NCBI RefSeq assembly: GCF_907164915.1
Contig: NC_061862.1
Coordinates: 59,707,068 to 59,771,067 of the forward strand
Direction: 5' to 3'
Length of the DNA stretch: 64,000 bases
Source: Impatiens glandulifera
Lineage: Eukaryota > Streptophyta > Magnoliopsida > Ericales > Balsaminaceae
Program-made: the position numbers and the translations under genes
Shown: positions 25,383-36,809 of the stretch, piece after piece
Layout of the letters: each line of letters opens with the position of its first letter
Position numbering within the stretch: the first letter of the stretch is position 1
The notes under the pieces: model-generated
What the model was told of the DNA's origin: nothing
The model's input: the letters and a program-made list of their open reading frames with translations, nothing else
The model's database searches: none

Positions 25383-27051
25383 ATGACCAATCCCCTTGGA
25401 CCCAACTTCAGATGGAACAAAAATCATCCACCAGAATTGATAATCGGAAATCCTTTTTCTCCTCAAAGGACAAGACGTCAACTGATGGATGAAATGGCCA
25501 ATTCTGCATTTATTTCTCAAATTGAACCTAAGAAAATTGGTGAAGCTATAGTTGATCCAGATTGGATCAATGCTATGCAAGAGGAGTTAAACCAATTTGC
25601 TAGAAATAAAGTGTGGTATCTCACTCCTAGACCAACTGACAAGTCAGTTATAGGAACAAGATGGGTCTTTAGAAACAAGCTTAGTGAAGATGGATTAGTC
25701 ATTAGAAACAAAGCTCTTTTAGTTGCTCAAAGATACAGACAAGAGGAAGGAATTGATTTTGATGAGTCTTTTGCACCGGTTGCAAGACTAGAGGCAATCA
25801 TAATCTTCCTAGCATATGCATCATTTAAAAATTTTAAAGTCTTTCAAATGGATGTGAAAAGTACATTCTTAAATGGAAAATTAAGTGAAGAATTATATGT
25901 TGAGCAACCCCCTGGTTTTGTAGATCATGTTTTGCCAAATCATGTTTATAGGCTTAACAAAGCATTGTATGGTCTGAAACAAGCTCCTAGAGCTTGGTAT
26001 GACACTTTAACCAACTTCTTGTTTGATCATGATTTTGTTGTTGGAATAGTGGATAAAACCCTGTTTAGATTTACTAAAGATTCTCACATACTACTTGTTC
26101 AGATATTAGTAGATGACATTATCTTTGGCTCAACTAACCTCAAATTGTGTGAGAAATTTGCCAAGCTGATGCAGGACAGGTTTGAAATGAGCATGATGGG
26201 AGAACTTACATTCTTCCTTGGGCTTCATGTCCGTCAGCTAGAAAACGGAACTTTTATCAACCAGGCCAAATACACCAAACAACTGCTAAAAGAAGTTTGG
26301 TTTGGAGAACTGTTCTGCAGCAACTACTCCAATGAGTTCTTCAGTTAAATTGGATAAAGACGAAGGTGGCCAAAGTGTTGATGTAACATCATATAGAGGA
26401 CTCATCAGTTCTTTGCTGTATGTAACTTCCAGAAGGCCAAACATTCAATTTGCTGTTGGTGTTTGTGGCAAATTTCAGGCTGATCCTAAACTCTCTCATT
26501 TTACTGTTGTTAAACGTATTCTTAAATACTTAAAGGGAACTCAAAATGTGGTACTGTGATATCCAAAAGATTCTAGTTTCAATTTAATTAGTTTCTCAGA
26601 AGCAGATTATGCATGATGCAAAATTGATAGAAAAAGCACAAGTGGAACTTGCCAGTTCCTTGGAGACCGTCTAATTACATGGTTCAGCAAGAAGCAGACG
26701 TCGGTCACCACGTCTACAGCTAAAGAAGAGTATCTTGCAGCTGGTAGTTGTTGTTCTCAAGTTTTGTGGATTCAACAACAGCTCAGAGACTATGGGATTG
26801 AGGCTGATGAATCTCTAATTTTCTGCGACAACACAAGTGCTATTGTAATCTCCTACAATCCAGTTCTGCATTCTCGGACAAAGCATATTGAAATCAGACA
26901 TCACTTCATCCGAGAACACGTCAATGAGAAGCAAATTCGTCTTGAACATGTTCCTACATATCAACAAACTGCGGACATCTTCACGAAACCCCTACCGGAA
27001 GCTAAGTTTTCTCACTTTAGAAATATGTTAGGTCTTGTTGATCTTGATTGA
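25383..27051 (+). pseudogene. Reverse transcriptase and RNase H remnant, inner element
   Basis: An open stretch of 321 codons (25383-26348) covers most of [56 protein letters not shown]. The active site reads LVDD where YVDD is expected (about 26107). The frame shifts at about 26302, and RT end plus RNase H continue to 27051 with stops at 26557 and near 26611. The end (DNTSAI, HSRTKHIEIRHHFIRE, ADIFTKPLPE) is typical of copia RNase H. Changed catalytic tyrosine, a frameshift and stops make it inactive. Confidence 0.9.
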
Positions 27052-27826
27052 TGTGATTAAGTGCATAAATTAAGGGGGAATGTATTGTTTAAAACAAAAC
27101 TAAACAGACATGAAAGACAGAGGTCTTAATTTGTCCTAAGGATTCAGAGTTTGAGAAACACAGCTACTTAGACAAACGTCTACTTTAGCAGTTTCATCTT
27201 CAGCGGAAATTATCGTCTTGGTTATTCTAACCTGCTTGGTTAGACGGATGCGTCTAATAGACGAACATGTCTAATAGACGTTAGACGTTTTTACGTCATG
27301 AGCAAGAGGATGCTCACGTCTAACCAGATACGCGTGTCTCACGTGCTGTTATTGCATAATTAGACGTACACGTCTAATAGACTGATTTTCAAAAGGAAGT
27401 TGAAATGTGAAAAGGAGAATAAACGTCTAACTACTGATATAATTAGACTCTTCATCTTCTGGCTAGTTGGACAACTGTCCTTTACTGGTTTCTGATCAAG
27501 TTTATTTTCCCGTCGAAAATCAAATCAGTCATTCCTCAAAAGAATTGAAGACACGTGTCTCTCAATATACAAAGAATGACTAATATTTCTGACAACTTTT
27601 TCTTGTATACATAGTATTAAATGTTTAGTTTCATGTTAACATTAAATGTTATGTTCATTGGGAACAGACTTTTGAAGTTTTTGACGGTAGGAGTAATTAT
27701 TAGTTATTTCCTACATGATCAAACCTTGATATTTATAGGGTTATTCATTCCAAAGATTAGAGTTCCTCAAAACTTTTCTCTATCTCTAGAATTCGAATCG
27801 TTTAAACCCTTGTTCATCGAATTAAA
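27052..27826 (+). other. Post-pol spacer of the inner element with satellite-like motifs
   Basis: A purine run taagggggaa lies at 27071-27080, like the polypurine repeats that occur between pol and the 3' LTR of Sire elements. Between about 27238 and 27440 there are several copies of GTCTAATAGACG and ACGTCTAA, the same core as the LTR satellite, although this is internal sequence. A TATA-like box follows at 27733. I see no gene; the open frame at 27621-27830 has no recognisable content. Confidence 0.65.
27732..27738 (+). promoter_or_regulatory. TATA-like box upstream of the inner accessory pseudogene
   Basis: TTTATAG lies about 94 bp before the ATG at 27827. The spacing matches that of the three accessory frames in the outer element, which is the main reason for listing it; the box itself is weak. 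Confidence 0.35.
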
Positions 27827-28483
27827 ATGACATCCTTCCGTCCATAGTCGATTCAAGTGGACTTTCAATCTGTATCCACCTTACAATCTCCGGGAATGCA
27901 TAGGATGTTCGAATAGTTAAAACCTTCGGGGCTGAGAAGATTCCTCACCTCTCATGAAACCTATCACGAACAGTTAGTTAAAGAATTTTTCGAAACCGCC
28001 GGCTTCTATCAGGATAAAGTTATTACTGGAGCCGTAATGGGCCAGATGATCTGTATCACCGAAGAGTCCTTCGGTACGTTTTTCCAACTTCCAAAAGTAG
28101 GTATCGATGATTTCTCAACCACTCCTCATGATCTAATGATTACGAGGATGAAAGTCTTTTCCGATTCCCCTCTAGTAGCCATTCATGGAAAGAAAAACCT
28201 CCTGAACGTTGACTATGCTCTCTTAAGCGATATCGTATCGAAATCCCTTAATTCTAAAGAAACTTCTTACAAGTACTGTACGAAGGTTTTTCAGATAATG
28301 GTGGCCATCACCAGGGGTGTTCCTGTCAATTGGACAAGTTTCCTCTTTGGAAATTTTGTTAGAATGGTTGTCGCTAGGAAGAAAATCTTTGGGTTTGATG
28401 GACCTCTCAACTCTCTTCTTTGTTTCCTTTTGAATGAACCTGGTAAGAGCTTTCCCCTTACTTCTAAGATCCTAAACTACTAG
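27827..28483 (+). pseudogene. Accessory ORF downstream of pol, inner Sire-like element
   Basis: The frame from ATG 27827 to TAG 28481 is about 218 codons with two early stops (27845 and near 27917) and is open from about 27920. It shows SGLRRFLTSHE, QLVKEFFETAGF, EESFGTFFQLP and, near the end, MVAITRGVPVNWTSFLFGNF. The same pattern (GLR.FL, V.EFF, FS..F...F.LP, I.RG.P.NW..F..) is in the frame at 36810-37547, so the two are homologous. It resembles the putative plant transposon protein domain often found in plant retroelements, of unknown function. The frame is directly followed by truncated LTR, so its true end may be lost. Confidence 0.75.
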
Positions 28484-28486
28484 AAA

Positions 28487-31463
28487 CGTGCGTCTAACTC
28501 CTTCAGACAAGTCTGAGGTAGAACCGGAATTAGACATGCAGTCTAACTCAGTGGAGTTAGACGTGCAGTCTAATGGTTATTGGATAATTAGACTTGTAGT
28601 CTAATTCGTGAAAGTTAGACGTGCGTCTAACTCCTTCAGACAAATCTGAGGTAGAACCGGAATTAGACGTGCAGTCTAACTCACTTGAGTTAGACGTGCA
28701 GTCTAATAGTTATTGGATAATTAGATGCGAATAGGGATGGCAATGGGTACCCGTAGACCCGATACCCGTGGGTACACGATGATCGGGTTCGGGTATTTTA
28801 AATCGGGTTCGAGGTCGGGGTCGGGGATGGGGAGTAAAAAATGGTACCCGATCGGGTTCGGGGTCGGGGATGGGGAGTGTTGGAAACCCAAACCCGATAC
28901 CCGATACCCGAATATATTAATATTAATATATATATATATATATTAATAAAATTTAAGTGACTTATCAAATTCCACGTTATAACTTGTAACTACTAATCAT
29001 CATTAAATAAATATATTAATTATTTTATCATTACTAACATCACGCTTAACATCATTTCCTAGATGCACGTTTAACAAGTTAACATCATTTCATTCATTTG
29101 TAAACTGTAATAAGTGTTTCTCTTTCATAGTATGTTCGTTGTTCATTCTTGATTCAACCTTTCTTCAAGTCTTCAACTTCTATCTTTTTCTACCTTCTTC
29201 TAGTTTTTTTTCAAAATCTTCAATAACTATGCAAGTAAGTAATGTTTTTATTTAATAAAGTTATGTTTGTTCTTCAACTTTTACAATCTTATATTTATTT
29301 ATTTATTAACTTAATCTTCAATCTTTATTTTGTAGCTTCTTCCTTCGTTTTAACAGCAACAAAGTTGATTTTTTCTATAAGTTCTACACGAATACAACAC
29401 ATAGTAAGTAAGTAATACTTCTATTATTTATAGATTTTTTTGTTTAATATGTTGATTTATAGATTTTTTTGTTTATTAATAGATATTTTCAGATTATATA
29501 TATATGTTTAATAAGTGGAATAACTGATATATATGCGAGAATAGATTTAGACGTACTTTCATAATTTCATTATATATGTAATATGCCTATAAGTTATTTG
29601 ACTCAGATTAAATAAACCACATCAAACATTATAAAAATTTATCCAAATCATGTAATGTAGATGGATTTTCACAACTCACAAATTAGGGTTTCACAAACTA
29701 GGGTGGTAAATTATAATAGAATATTAATATTATTAAATATTTTTTATGAAATAATATATAATTTAATAAAGTAATACAATAAATAAAATTATTTTTTATA
29801 AAGGCAAAAATAAAGGGTCAAAGAGTTTTTTTTAAGGAATATTAAAAGTTCCTTATATTTAGTTCAATATATTAGTTAAAAAATAAAAAAGTTTTTTTAA
29901 ATATTATGTTTAACTATATTTAGGGAATAATAGTTCAATATATTAATATCTATTTTTTTATATGTTAATGTTAGATTGTTTTTTCTTTTGATTTTGTAGG
30001 TTATAATTTACATGTGTTGAAGAAATGTATTCAAGAAGGATGATTTTTGTGAGAAAACTAATTTGATGATTTCTGAAGTTTTTGTGTTTAATTAAGAATT
30101 ATGTTCTATCACTTTTAAATTTTTTTTCTGTATTTTTGTAGTATGGATGAATTTATATTAAGTGTGGATGATTTTCTTGTCTATTGTTTAAGGATATAAT
30201 ATTTATTAATAGTTTTAGGTTAATTATATTTTGTAGTAACCTATTATATTTAATTTATATAATTTTAGTTAATTAAATATAATTTTTTAATAGTTCATAT
30301 CGGGTAATGGGGTACCCGTCGGGGATCGGGTACCCGATGAATCGGGGATGGGGATATAAATAGAGATACCCGTCGGGTTCGGGGTCGGGGTCGGGTAGTA
30401 ATTTGAAATTCGGGTTCGGGGATGGGTACTTCACTACCCGGCGGGTAGGGTACCCGTTGCCATCCCTAGATGCGAGTCTAATTCTATTAGACCATGCATC
30501 TAATAGACGTTTTCTATTAGAAGGAGATGTTTTATTTCATTAGACTGATTTTCACAATCCGTCTAACTGAAATACGTCTAATGCTCAATTTAAGTAGTAC
30601 GCTTGAATTTAGCATTTCACCTACCCATGTGCTATAGCTGTACCCTACTCCTGCTCCCCTTTCTAGTGAAGATTAGTACAACAGCTATATGCATCCAATC
30701 AAGGAATGTCACGTAAGAGAATTTTCCTCACATTACTTGTTTTGCAGGTACATCCCTGATGGAATATTCGGCGCACTACCAGTGATGTACGGCCACGATC
30801 CTTGTGCTCAGAACCTGCTGTGTACAATGGAGGTTTTCCAATGGAAGAGTGCCACGCATCATTCTTAAAGATTCGACCGTTAGCTCTTGCTCAGTATTTA
30901 ACAAATCTCAAGGGACAACGGACAATCTGCCTAAAAAACAAGCGAACACTACGAAAAAGCAATCTGATTTTGCAGAGAGAGAAATTACTTAATCATCTTG
31001 TTTACTGAACTCATACTGTGAAGCTTCTTTATGATTGTACTGTGTGTGAATCAAGAGAGAGCTAGAATCAAAACACCTTTAGCTGAGTGATATTCTTCAT
31101 CTTGTAATTGAACAGAAAGTGTTCTGTTCAATAGTGAGCTAAGTGTGTGTGTAAACTGTATTTGATTCGAATCATATTATAGTGAATCCTTCCGGTGGTT
31201 GGAGAAGCGGTGTCGTAGGAGAGTTTCTCCGAACATCCATAAACAAACTGTTGTGTTCTTCATTCCTATCATCTTTTCATATTTCATCTTGTGCTTCAAA
31301 CCCAAGTAAACAATTCCGCCTTGAATCTGTTTCAAGTGTTTACACAAGTTTGGGTAGAATAGAAAGCGAATTAAATCTCTAATGGGATTTCTTTCAAACT
31401 GTTTTTTACAAGCCTTCATCCTTAGTCAGACCCCAGTCTCTATCGATCAAGCCGATCCTATCA
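28487..31463 (+). repeat. 3' LTR remnant of the inner element, 5'-truncated and split by a hAT element
   Basis: It starts within a satellite unit (gtgcgtctaactccttcag) and holds only about two units before the hAT insertion. From 30477 to 31463 it matches 21640-22630. Without the hAT element it is about 1.23 kb, against 3.83 kb for the 5' LTR. The missing part is the 5' portion, joined abruptly to the accessory pseudogene. Confidence 0.9.
28732..30468. mobile_element. Non-autonomous hAT-type DNA transposon
   Basis: Terminal inverted repeats TAGGGATGGCAA and TTGCCATCCCTA bound a 1737-bp element. It is flanked by an 8-bp target duplication with one mismatch (gatgcgaa 28724-28731, gatgcgag 30469-30476). 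The 8-bp duplication and the terminal repeat type fit the plant hAT (Ac-like) superfamily. About 190 bp at each end are GC-rich and full of GGGTACCCG and CGGGTTCGGGG motifs, likely subterminal transposase sites. The 1.4-kb middle is AT-rich and has no transposase frame, so movement would need a transposase from elsewhere. The equivalent 5' LTR site near 21636 is uninterrupted. Confidence 0.92.
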
Positions 31464-31468
31464 CAAAA

Positions 31469-32274
31469 AAACAAAATCTTGGTGGCTACTCAAAAATATG
31501 AGAACATCAGGATTAAACCGGGAGAAAACATGAAGGAGTTCAGCAACCAATTCACTAGTGTGGTCAACGAGCTGCAAACACTCGGAAAAAGATATGATAA
31601 CTGGGAGATAATCATCAAAGCTTTGAGATCACTTCCGAGCACATGGGATATCAAGACCATGGTGATGAGAGAGTCAAGCAATCTCGGGCAGATGAAGCTG
31701 CATGATGTGTTTTAAGATCTAAAAGCATACGAGTTCGAGATAAAGTCTCGGATCAGAAATGAAGTATCAACGTCAACCGCAACCAAAGCTCTAGTTATAT
31801 CGGTGGACCGGCGGTCCATGTATCAACCGATCCGGCTCCCGTAAAACACGCTGACCAGATCAGTGAAGACGTGATGGCGATGCTAGCACATAAATTCGGG
31901 AGATTCATGAAAAAGAACCAACCACCATCTAACAACAGTTTTAATTATAACTATGTTGATAAATCAAATAAAAGATGTTATAACTGTGATGGTTTTGGAT
32001 ATTGCAGGTCGGAATGTAGAAACCGAGAAGAGACGATCGAAAACCGGAAAACAATTACCAAGACAACAACTATCAAGGTAACCGTTATCAGGGTAACAAC
32101 TATCAAGGGAATGATTACCGGAGGAATGACAACCAAAGAAACGATTACCGAAGGAACGATAACCAGCAAACCGACGAAGGAAAAGAAATACAAAAGGAAC
32201 TCATCGCATTCGACGGTGGAAACAACTGGGCATACTCCGACAACGAAAATGATGAAGAAAGAGTAACATGCTTC
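31469..32274 (+). pseudogene. Gag C-terminal part, outer Sire-like element
   Basis: After the inner element Gag resumes with NIRIKPGENMKEFSNQF, LRSLPSTWDIKTM and stops at 31713-31715 (TAA). The same domain then continues in other frames to the zinc knuckle at 31976-32017, which reads CYNC then GFGYC..EC: the histidine of the CCHC motif is replaced by tyrosine. A low-complexity stretch rich in Asn, Tyr, Gln and Arg repeats (about 32040-32170) follows in a third frame. RNA binding would be impaired. Confidence 0.85.
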
Positions 32275-33006
32275 ATGGCAAACGACGAAGAGGTATTTGA
32301 TTTCTCTTCTGATGAATTTACTAAGGAAGATCTGATTTCTGCACTCAACGAAATGGTTGCTGAGTTCAGAAACATATCTGCATACATACCAACTCGGTTA
32401 GAACATGAAACCGGAGAGTCAAGTGGTACCACTGGTGAGCCATGCGAAACCACGATATATGAACCGGTTGGACTATCCTTAGAAAATGAGGAGACAGTTC
32501 AACCGGTAACCGAAGAAAATGAACGAACACAGTATATTACGGCTGCTTGGGAAAGATCCTGTGAAGCCGTAAATCAGATGTGCAAATATAAGAGGCATCC
32601 TAAATATAAATTTGGTATTGGATACAAACAAAACAAGTCAAACAAATCAAATCACTCTAATGGGATGAAACTCACGAAAGACAATCTTCCTTTCGTAAGA
32701 TTTGTCAAGAGCTTTTCAACCAACAATGAGGCAGAAACTGTCATAAAACTGGAACTAAAATATGTTAGTCCAACCGACTCGGAAAAATGGCTACATCCTG
32801 AGAGAAGGAAAGCCAGCCGGTCAGGAGATAAACGAAACAAAACACGTGCACCTCAAACTCAAAAACATTCTTCACCACGACACAAAGCACTCTTGGGTGA
32901 ACAGCAAGAGGTTAAGCCAAATACCATTAGAACTATTACCGGGAAAGTGATCCGACTTATCAAAGTCTGGATCCCAAAGGGACTAATCAACCACGGACCC
33001 AACTGA
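32275..33006 (+). pseudogene. Acidic Gag-to-protease linker, outer element
   Basis: An open stretch of 243 codons, beginning in an acidic region (MANDEEVFDFSSDEFTKED) and ending KVWIPKGLINHGPN before TGA. The same end (KGLI and WVPK in context) is found in the inner element near 23830-23870. It joins nucleocapsid to protease in Sire-type polyproteins. The protease starts in another frame 35 bases on, so continuous translation would need a shift or processing. The apparent start ATG is only the first ATG in the open stretch, not a real gene start. Confidence 0.75.
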
Positions 33007-33040
33007 ATGTGGGTACCAAAAATGTGTAAATATTTCTTTT

Positions 33041-34549
33041 TTGCAGGTTAGGAGAAGCAACCGGCTAAGGAACTCGGAATGGTATCTAGACAGTGGATGT
33101 TCAAGACACATGACCGACAACAGTGGAGTACTCACCGACATTATTCATGAAACCAGAGCAGTAATCACATTTGGTGACCACTCAAAAGGTAGAACCGTGG
33201 GCAAGGGTAAGATTGTTCATGGTAACTTGTCTATAAATAATGTATTATTGGTAGAAAACTTGCATTTCAACTTACTAAGGATTAGTCAAATGTGCGATAT
33301 AGGATACAAGGTTGAGTTTCATAAAAATGCATGCTTAGTTAAAGTTCATCAAAATGAAATTTTACTAACCGGAAACCGGATTGAAAATCATGTATGTATG
33401 ATAGCTGGAAATTACCCAAACTGGCTCTAGCACAAACGGCTAAACCATTTGAATTTTAAAACAATAAACTTCATATGTTCTAAGGAATTAGTATACAGTT
33501 TTCCAATTGTCAAGTTTTCAAAAGATAAAGTATGTGATGCATGTCAAATGGGTAAACAAATAAAGTCTTCTTTTAAAAGTAAAGGAAACTATCAATCTGA
33601 AGGATGTTTAAAACTCCTACATATGGATCTGTTTGGTCCGGTTAGGGTAACGAGCATAGGAGGCATGCAATATACTATGATAGTTGTTGATGATTATTCT
33701 AAATTTACGTGGGTAACATTTTTGGCTTCCAAAAATCAAGCAACACCAAACCTAATTAAACTGATTTTGAGGATACAAAATGAAAAATCTATTCGGATAA
33801 ACAAAATCAGAAGTGATAGAAGAACCGAATTTACAAACAACAATTTAACTACTTTTCTTGATGATTCCGGTATTAGGTACGAGTTGTCTAGTGCTAGAAC
33901 TCTTCAACAAAACGGCCTGGCTGAGAGAAGAAACCGAACTCTCAAGGAAGCCGCAAGGTCAATGATAGCCGATTCGGGTGTTGCCCAAAAGTTTTGGGCT
34001 GAGGCTATCAATACCGCATGTTATACTCAAAACCGGTCTCTAGTAACTAAACGTTTTTCTAAAACCCCTTTTGAGATATACTATGACAGAATTCCAAACA
34101 TACGGTATTTTAGAATTTTTGGTAGTAAATGTTATGTTCACATCAACGACAAAACTTATTTGACCGCATTTGATGCTAAATCCGACGAAGGAATAATGTT
34201 GGGATATTCAGCTGTAAGTAAAGAGTATAGAATTTATAATACTAGAATTTTAACAGTTGAAGAAACATCTCACGTTGTGTTTGATGAATCGGTTGAACGA
34301 AATACTGCATTACCCATTGACCTTCACAACAGAATGGAAAATTTCAATATCTATTCTAATGATGAAGATGAGGTTCCAGTTTATAGACGGTTTGTCAATG
34401 ATCAAGCGGTTGATGATGAACCTCAGCCTGATCAAGCTGATTTACCACAGATAGTTGACTCTTCAGTTTCAACTGAAGAAATCGGTTGGCCTAACTCTGT
34501 TCAGTCTACCGATCAGTCTAACCTTGATCAGCCAACCGAACGCTTGTAA
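33041..34549 (+). pseudogene. Protease and integrase, outer element
   Basis: One frame with a TAG at 33428. Protease has WYLDSGCSRHMTD (33074-33118). The integrase zinc region starts around the stop (HKRLNHLNF, then C..C in KVCDACQMGKQ). The catalytic core shows HMDLFGPV, DDYSKFTWV, IRSDRRTEF and QQNGLAERR, so the three acidic residues are present, although DRRTEF replaces the usual DQGTEF or DNGTEF. The frame ends in the variable C-terminal region at TAA 34547-34549. RT follows in the same frame at 34646. Confidence 0.88.
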
Positions 34550-36199
34550 GACACGTCTCAGATAAATCTCAGAAGGAATAAGAATCATCCTCTTGAACTA
34601 GTAATAGGTAACATCTCATCACCCGTCCGAACTAGGCAACAAAATTTGGAACACTATGAAAACTCAGCTTTCATATCACAAATTGAGCCGAAAAAGGTGG
34701 ATGAAGCTTTGTTAGATCCCGATTGGATCTTAGCAATACAAGAGGAACTAAACGAGTTTGAGAGAAATAAAGTCTGGTACTTAGTCCCTAGACCGAAAAA
34801 CAAATCGGTTATAGGAACACGATGGATATTTAGAAATAAACTCAATGAAGACGGTTTAGTCACGAGGAACAAGGCCCGGTTAGTGGCTCAAGGCTATAAA
34901 CAGGAAGAAGGCATTGATTTTGAAGAATCATTTGTTCATGTAGCTAGACTTGAAGCCATTCGAATATTTTTAGCATTTGCAGCTTTCAAAAATTTCAAAG
35001 TATTTCAAATGGATGTTAAAAACGCTTTTCTAAACGGTAAAATAAATGAAGAGGTGTATGTTAATCAATCTCTAGGTTTTAAAAATCCAGAACACGTAAA
35101 TCATGTTTACCGGGTAAACAAAGCCCTGTACGGTTTGAAACAGGCTCCGAGAGCCTGGTATGATACATTAACACAATTCTTATTTAATCACAAGTTTACA
35201 ATAGGCTCAGTCGATAAAACTCTTTTCAAATTTGAGAAAAAGGAACACATACTACTTGTTCAAATTTATGTTGATGATATTATTTTCGGATCAACCGATC
35301 CAAAACTATGTGATAAATTCTCAAAAATGATGACTGACAAATTTCAAATGAGTATGATGGGAGAACTGAGTTTCTTCCTAGGGCTTCAGGTTAAGCAGAT
35401 CGAAACTGGAACATTTATAAGCCAGCCAAAGTACACAGCCGAACTATTGAAGAAATTTGGAATGGACACATGTGTTGAAGCGGCTACACCGATGAGTTCT
35501 TCCGTAAAACTAGACAAATATGAGGATGGTCAAGCCGTTGACATCACGGCATATCGAGGAATTATTGGGTCACTACTTTACCAAACAGCCAGCCGACCGG
35601 ACATTCTGTTCGCGGTCGGAGTATGCGGGAGATTTCAAGCCAATCCAAAGCAATCACACTATACCGCGGCTAAAAGGATCTTAAAATATTTGAAAGGGAC
35701 TCAAGATGTGGGACTTTGGTACCCGAAAGATTCAAGCGTCAATATCATAAGCTACTCAGATGCAGACTATGCAGGCGGCAAAATCGATCGAAAGAGTACA
35801 AGTGAAACTTGCCATTTTCTAGGAGACCGGCTTGTCTCATGGAATAGCAAAAAGCAAACTTCAGTTGCAACATCAACCGCAGAGGTAGAGTACCTAGTAG
35901 CCGGAAGCTGTTGTGCACAACTCCTCTAGATCCAACAGCAACTAAGAGATTTTGGCGTAATTGCTGAAGAGTCACCAATATTCTGTGACAACACCAGCGC
36001 AATAGCGATCACATATAATCCGGTGTTGGACTCAAGAACGAAACACATTGACATAAGACATCATTTCATCCGGGAGCATGTTCAACATAAACACATCCGG
36101 CAGGAGTATGTCTCAACTGAGCAGCAAGTGGCTGATATCTTCACCAAACCGCTACAAGAAGCTAAGTTCTCTTATTTCAGAAATATTTTAGGACATTAA
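34550..36199 (+). pseudogene. Reverse transcriptase and RNase H, outer element
   Basis: In the same frame as the integrase. The open stretch 34646-35929 shows [53 protein letters not shown] and the canonical active site YVDD (about 35268-35279). A TAG at 35927 interrupts RNase H, which continues in frame (DNTSAI, TKHIDIRHHFIRE, ADIFTKPL) to TAA at 36197-36199. Apart from that one stop the RT domain is well preserved, better than the inner element's copy. Confidence 0.9.
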
Positions 36200-36809
36200 A
36201 TATTCAAGGACGCTAACCGGGAGGAAGTCTCCGGTTATACCTGACAAATTCAGAATATCAAACCACATGTATACGTACTGAGCGGTTCAAATGACTTGGT
36301 AAAATGGATAAGTTTAGTCCAAAGCTGAACAAATGTTGATCTAATTCAATAATTTTCACACCGGAACAATCTATTCCAATAAAACCGGTCATGGAAAACC
36401 AACCAGTAAAATGCATTACGGTTTTGGTTAATTGAACTTTTCTGGTTAACTTGGGACGGCTAACTGCGTTTTCATGCACACCTTGAAAATTGAAACCTAT
36501 GAATCATAAAATAGTATACCACAATCGAGATGACGACACGTGTCCATCATCAAGAGAGGGAGACTAACATCTTGTCAATATATTTATTGTCATCATGAAA
36601 ATCTTTAGTAATGATTATTTTTGCATTGGAACTAAATATTCTACACTTCAACAAGTTAACTCCTATTAATTAACCGATGACATCACTAAGAATGCTTAAC
36701 CTACTAACCTAGCCGAACCCCTAGCTATATAAACAACTCTTCATCCCTTCAAAACATTTCACAAATTCACTTTTCACAAAAATCTCGAGCCTAAACTTTT
36801 CACAAGAAC
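36200..36809 (+). other. Post-pol spacer with putative promoter of accessory ORF 1
   Basis: There is no gene. The 610-bp stretch between pol and the first accessory frame ends in a promoter-like arrangement: TATATAA at 36726-36732, then a C- and A-rich leader of about 80 bp without ATG to the start at 36810. A minus-strand open frame (36258-36479) has no recognisable content. Confidence 0.5.
36726..36732 (+). promoter_or_regulatory. TATA-like box of accessory ORF 1
   Basis: CTATATAAAC is a good plant TATA match 84 bp upstream of the ATG at 36810. With usual plant spacing this leaves a leader of about 50 bases. Confidence 0.55.

Larger units (their letters stand above)
18804..31463 (+). mobile_element. 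Second Sire-like copia element (inner), with giant satellite-bearing LTR
   Basis: It is inserted in the outer element's gag with the exact 5-bp target duplication caaaa. The 5' LTR is 3827 bp (18804-22630). The primer site is at 22633, the broken gag and pol at 22680-27051, and one accessory pseudogene at 27827-28483. The 3' LTR remnant runs from 28487 to 31463 and is itself interrupted by a hAT element. The 3' LTR lacks its first roughly 2.6 kb, so the original polypurine tract is not identifiable. All protein-coding parts carry stops and frameshifts. LTR end TCCTATCA and start TGTTGGG follow the TG...CA rule. Confidence 0.93.

Noticed and set aside
27069..27090. Start of the inner element's 3' LTR directly after taagggggaatg
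   Set aside because: The following sequence does not match the 5' LTR start at 18804. Clear LTR similarity begins only at about 28487.
28725..28946. Open frame over the left end of the hAT element
   Set aside because: It reads Gly/Arg-rich sequence from the GGGTACCCG and CGGGTTCGGGG subterminal repeats, not a protein.
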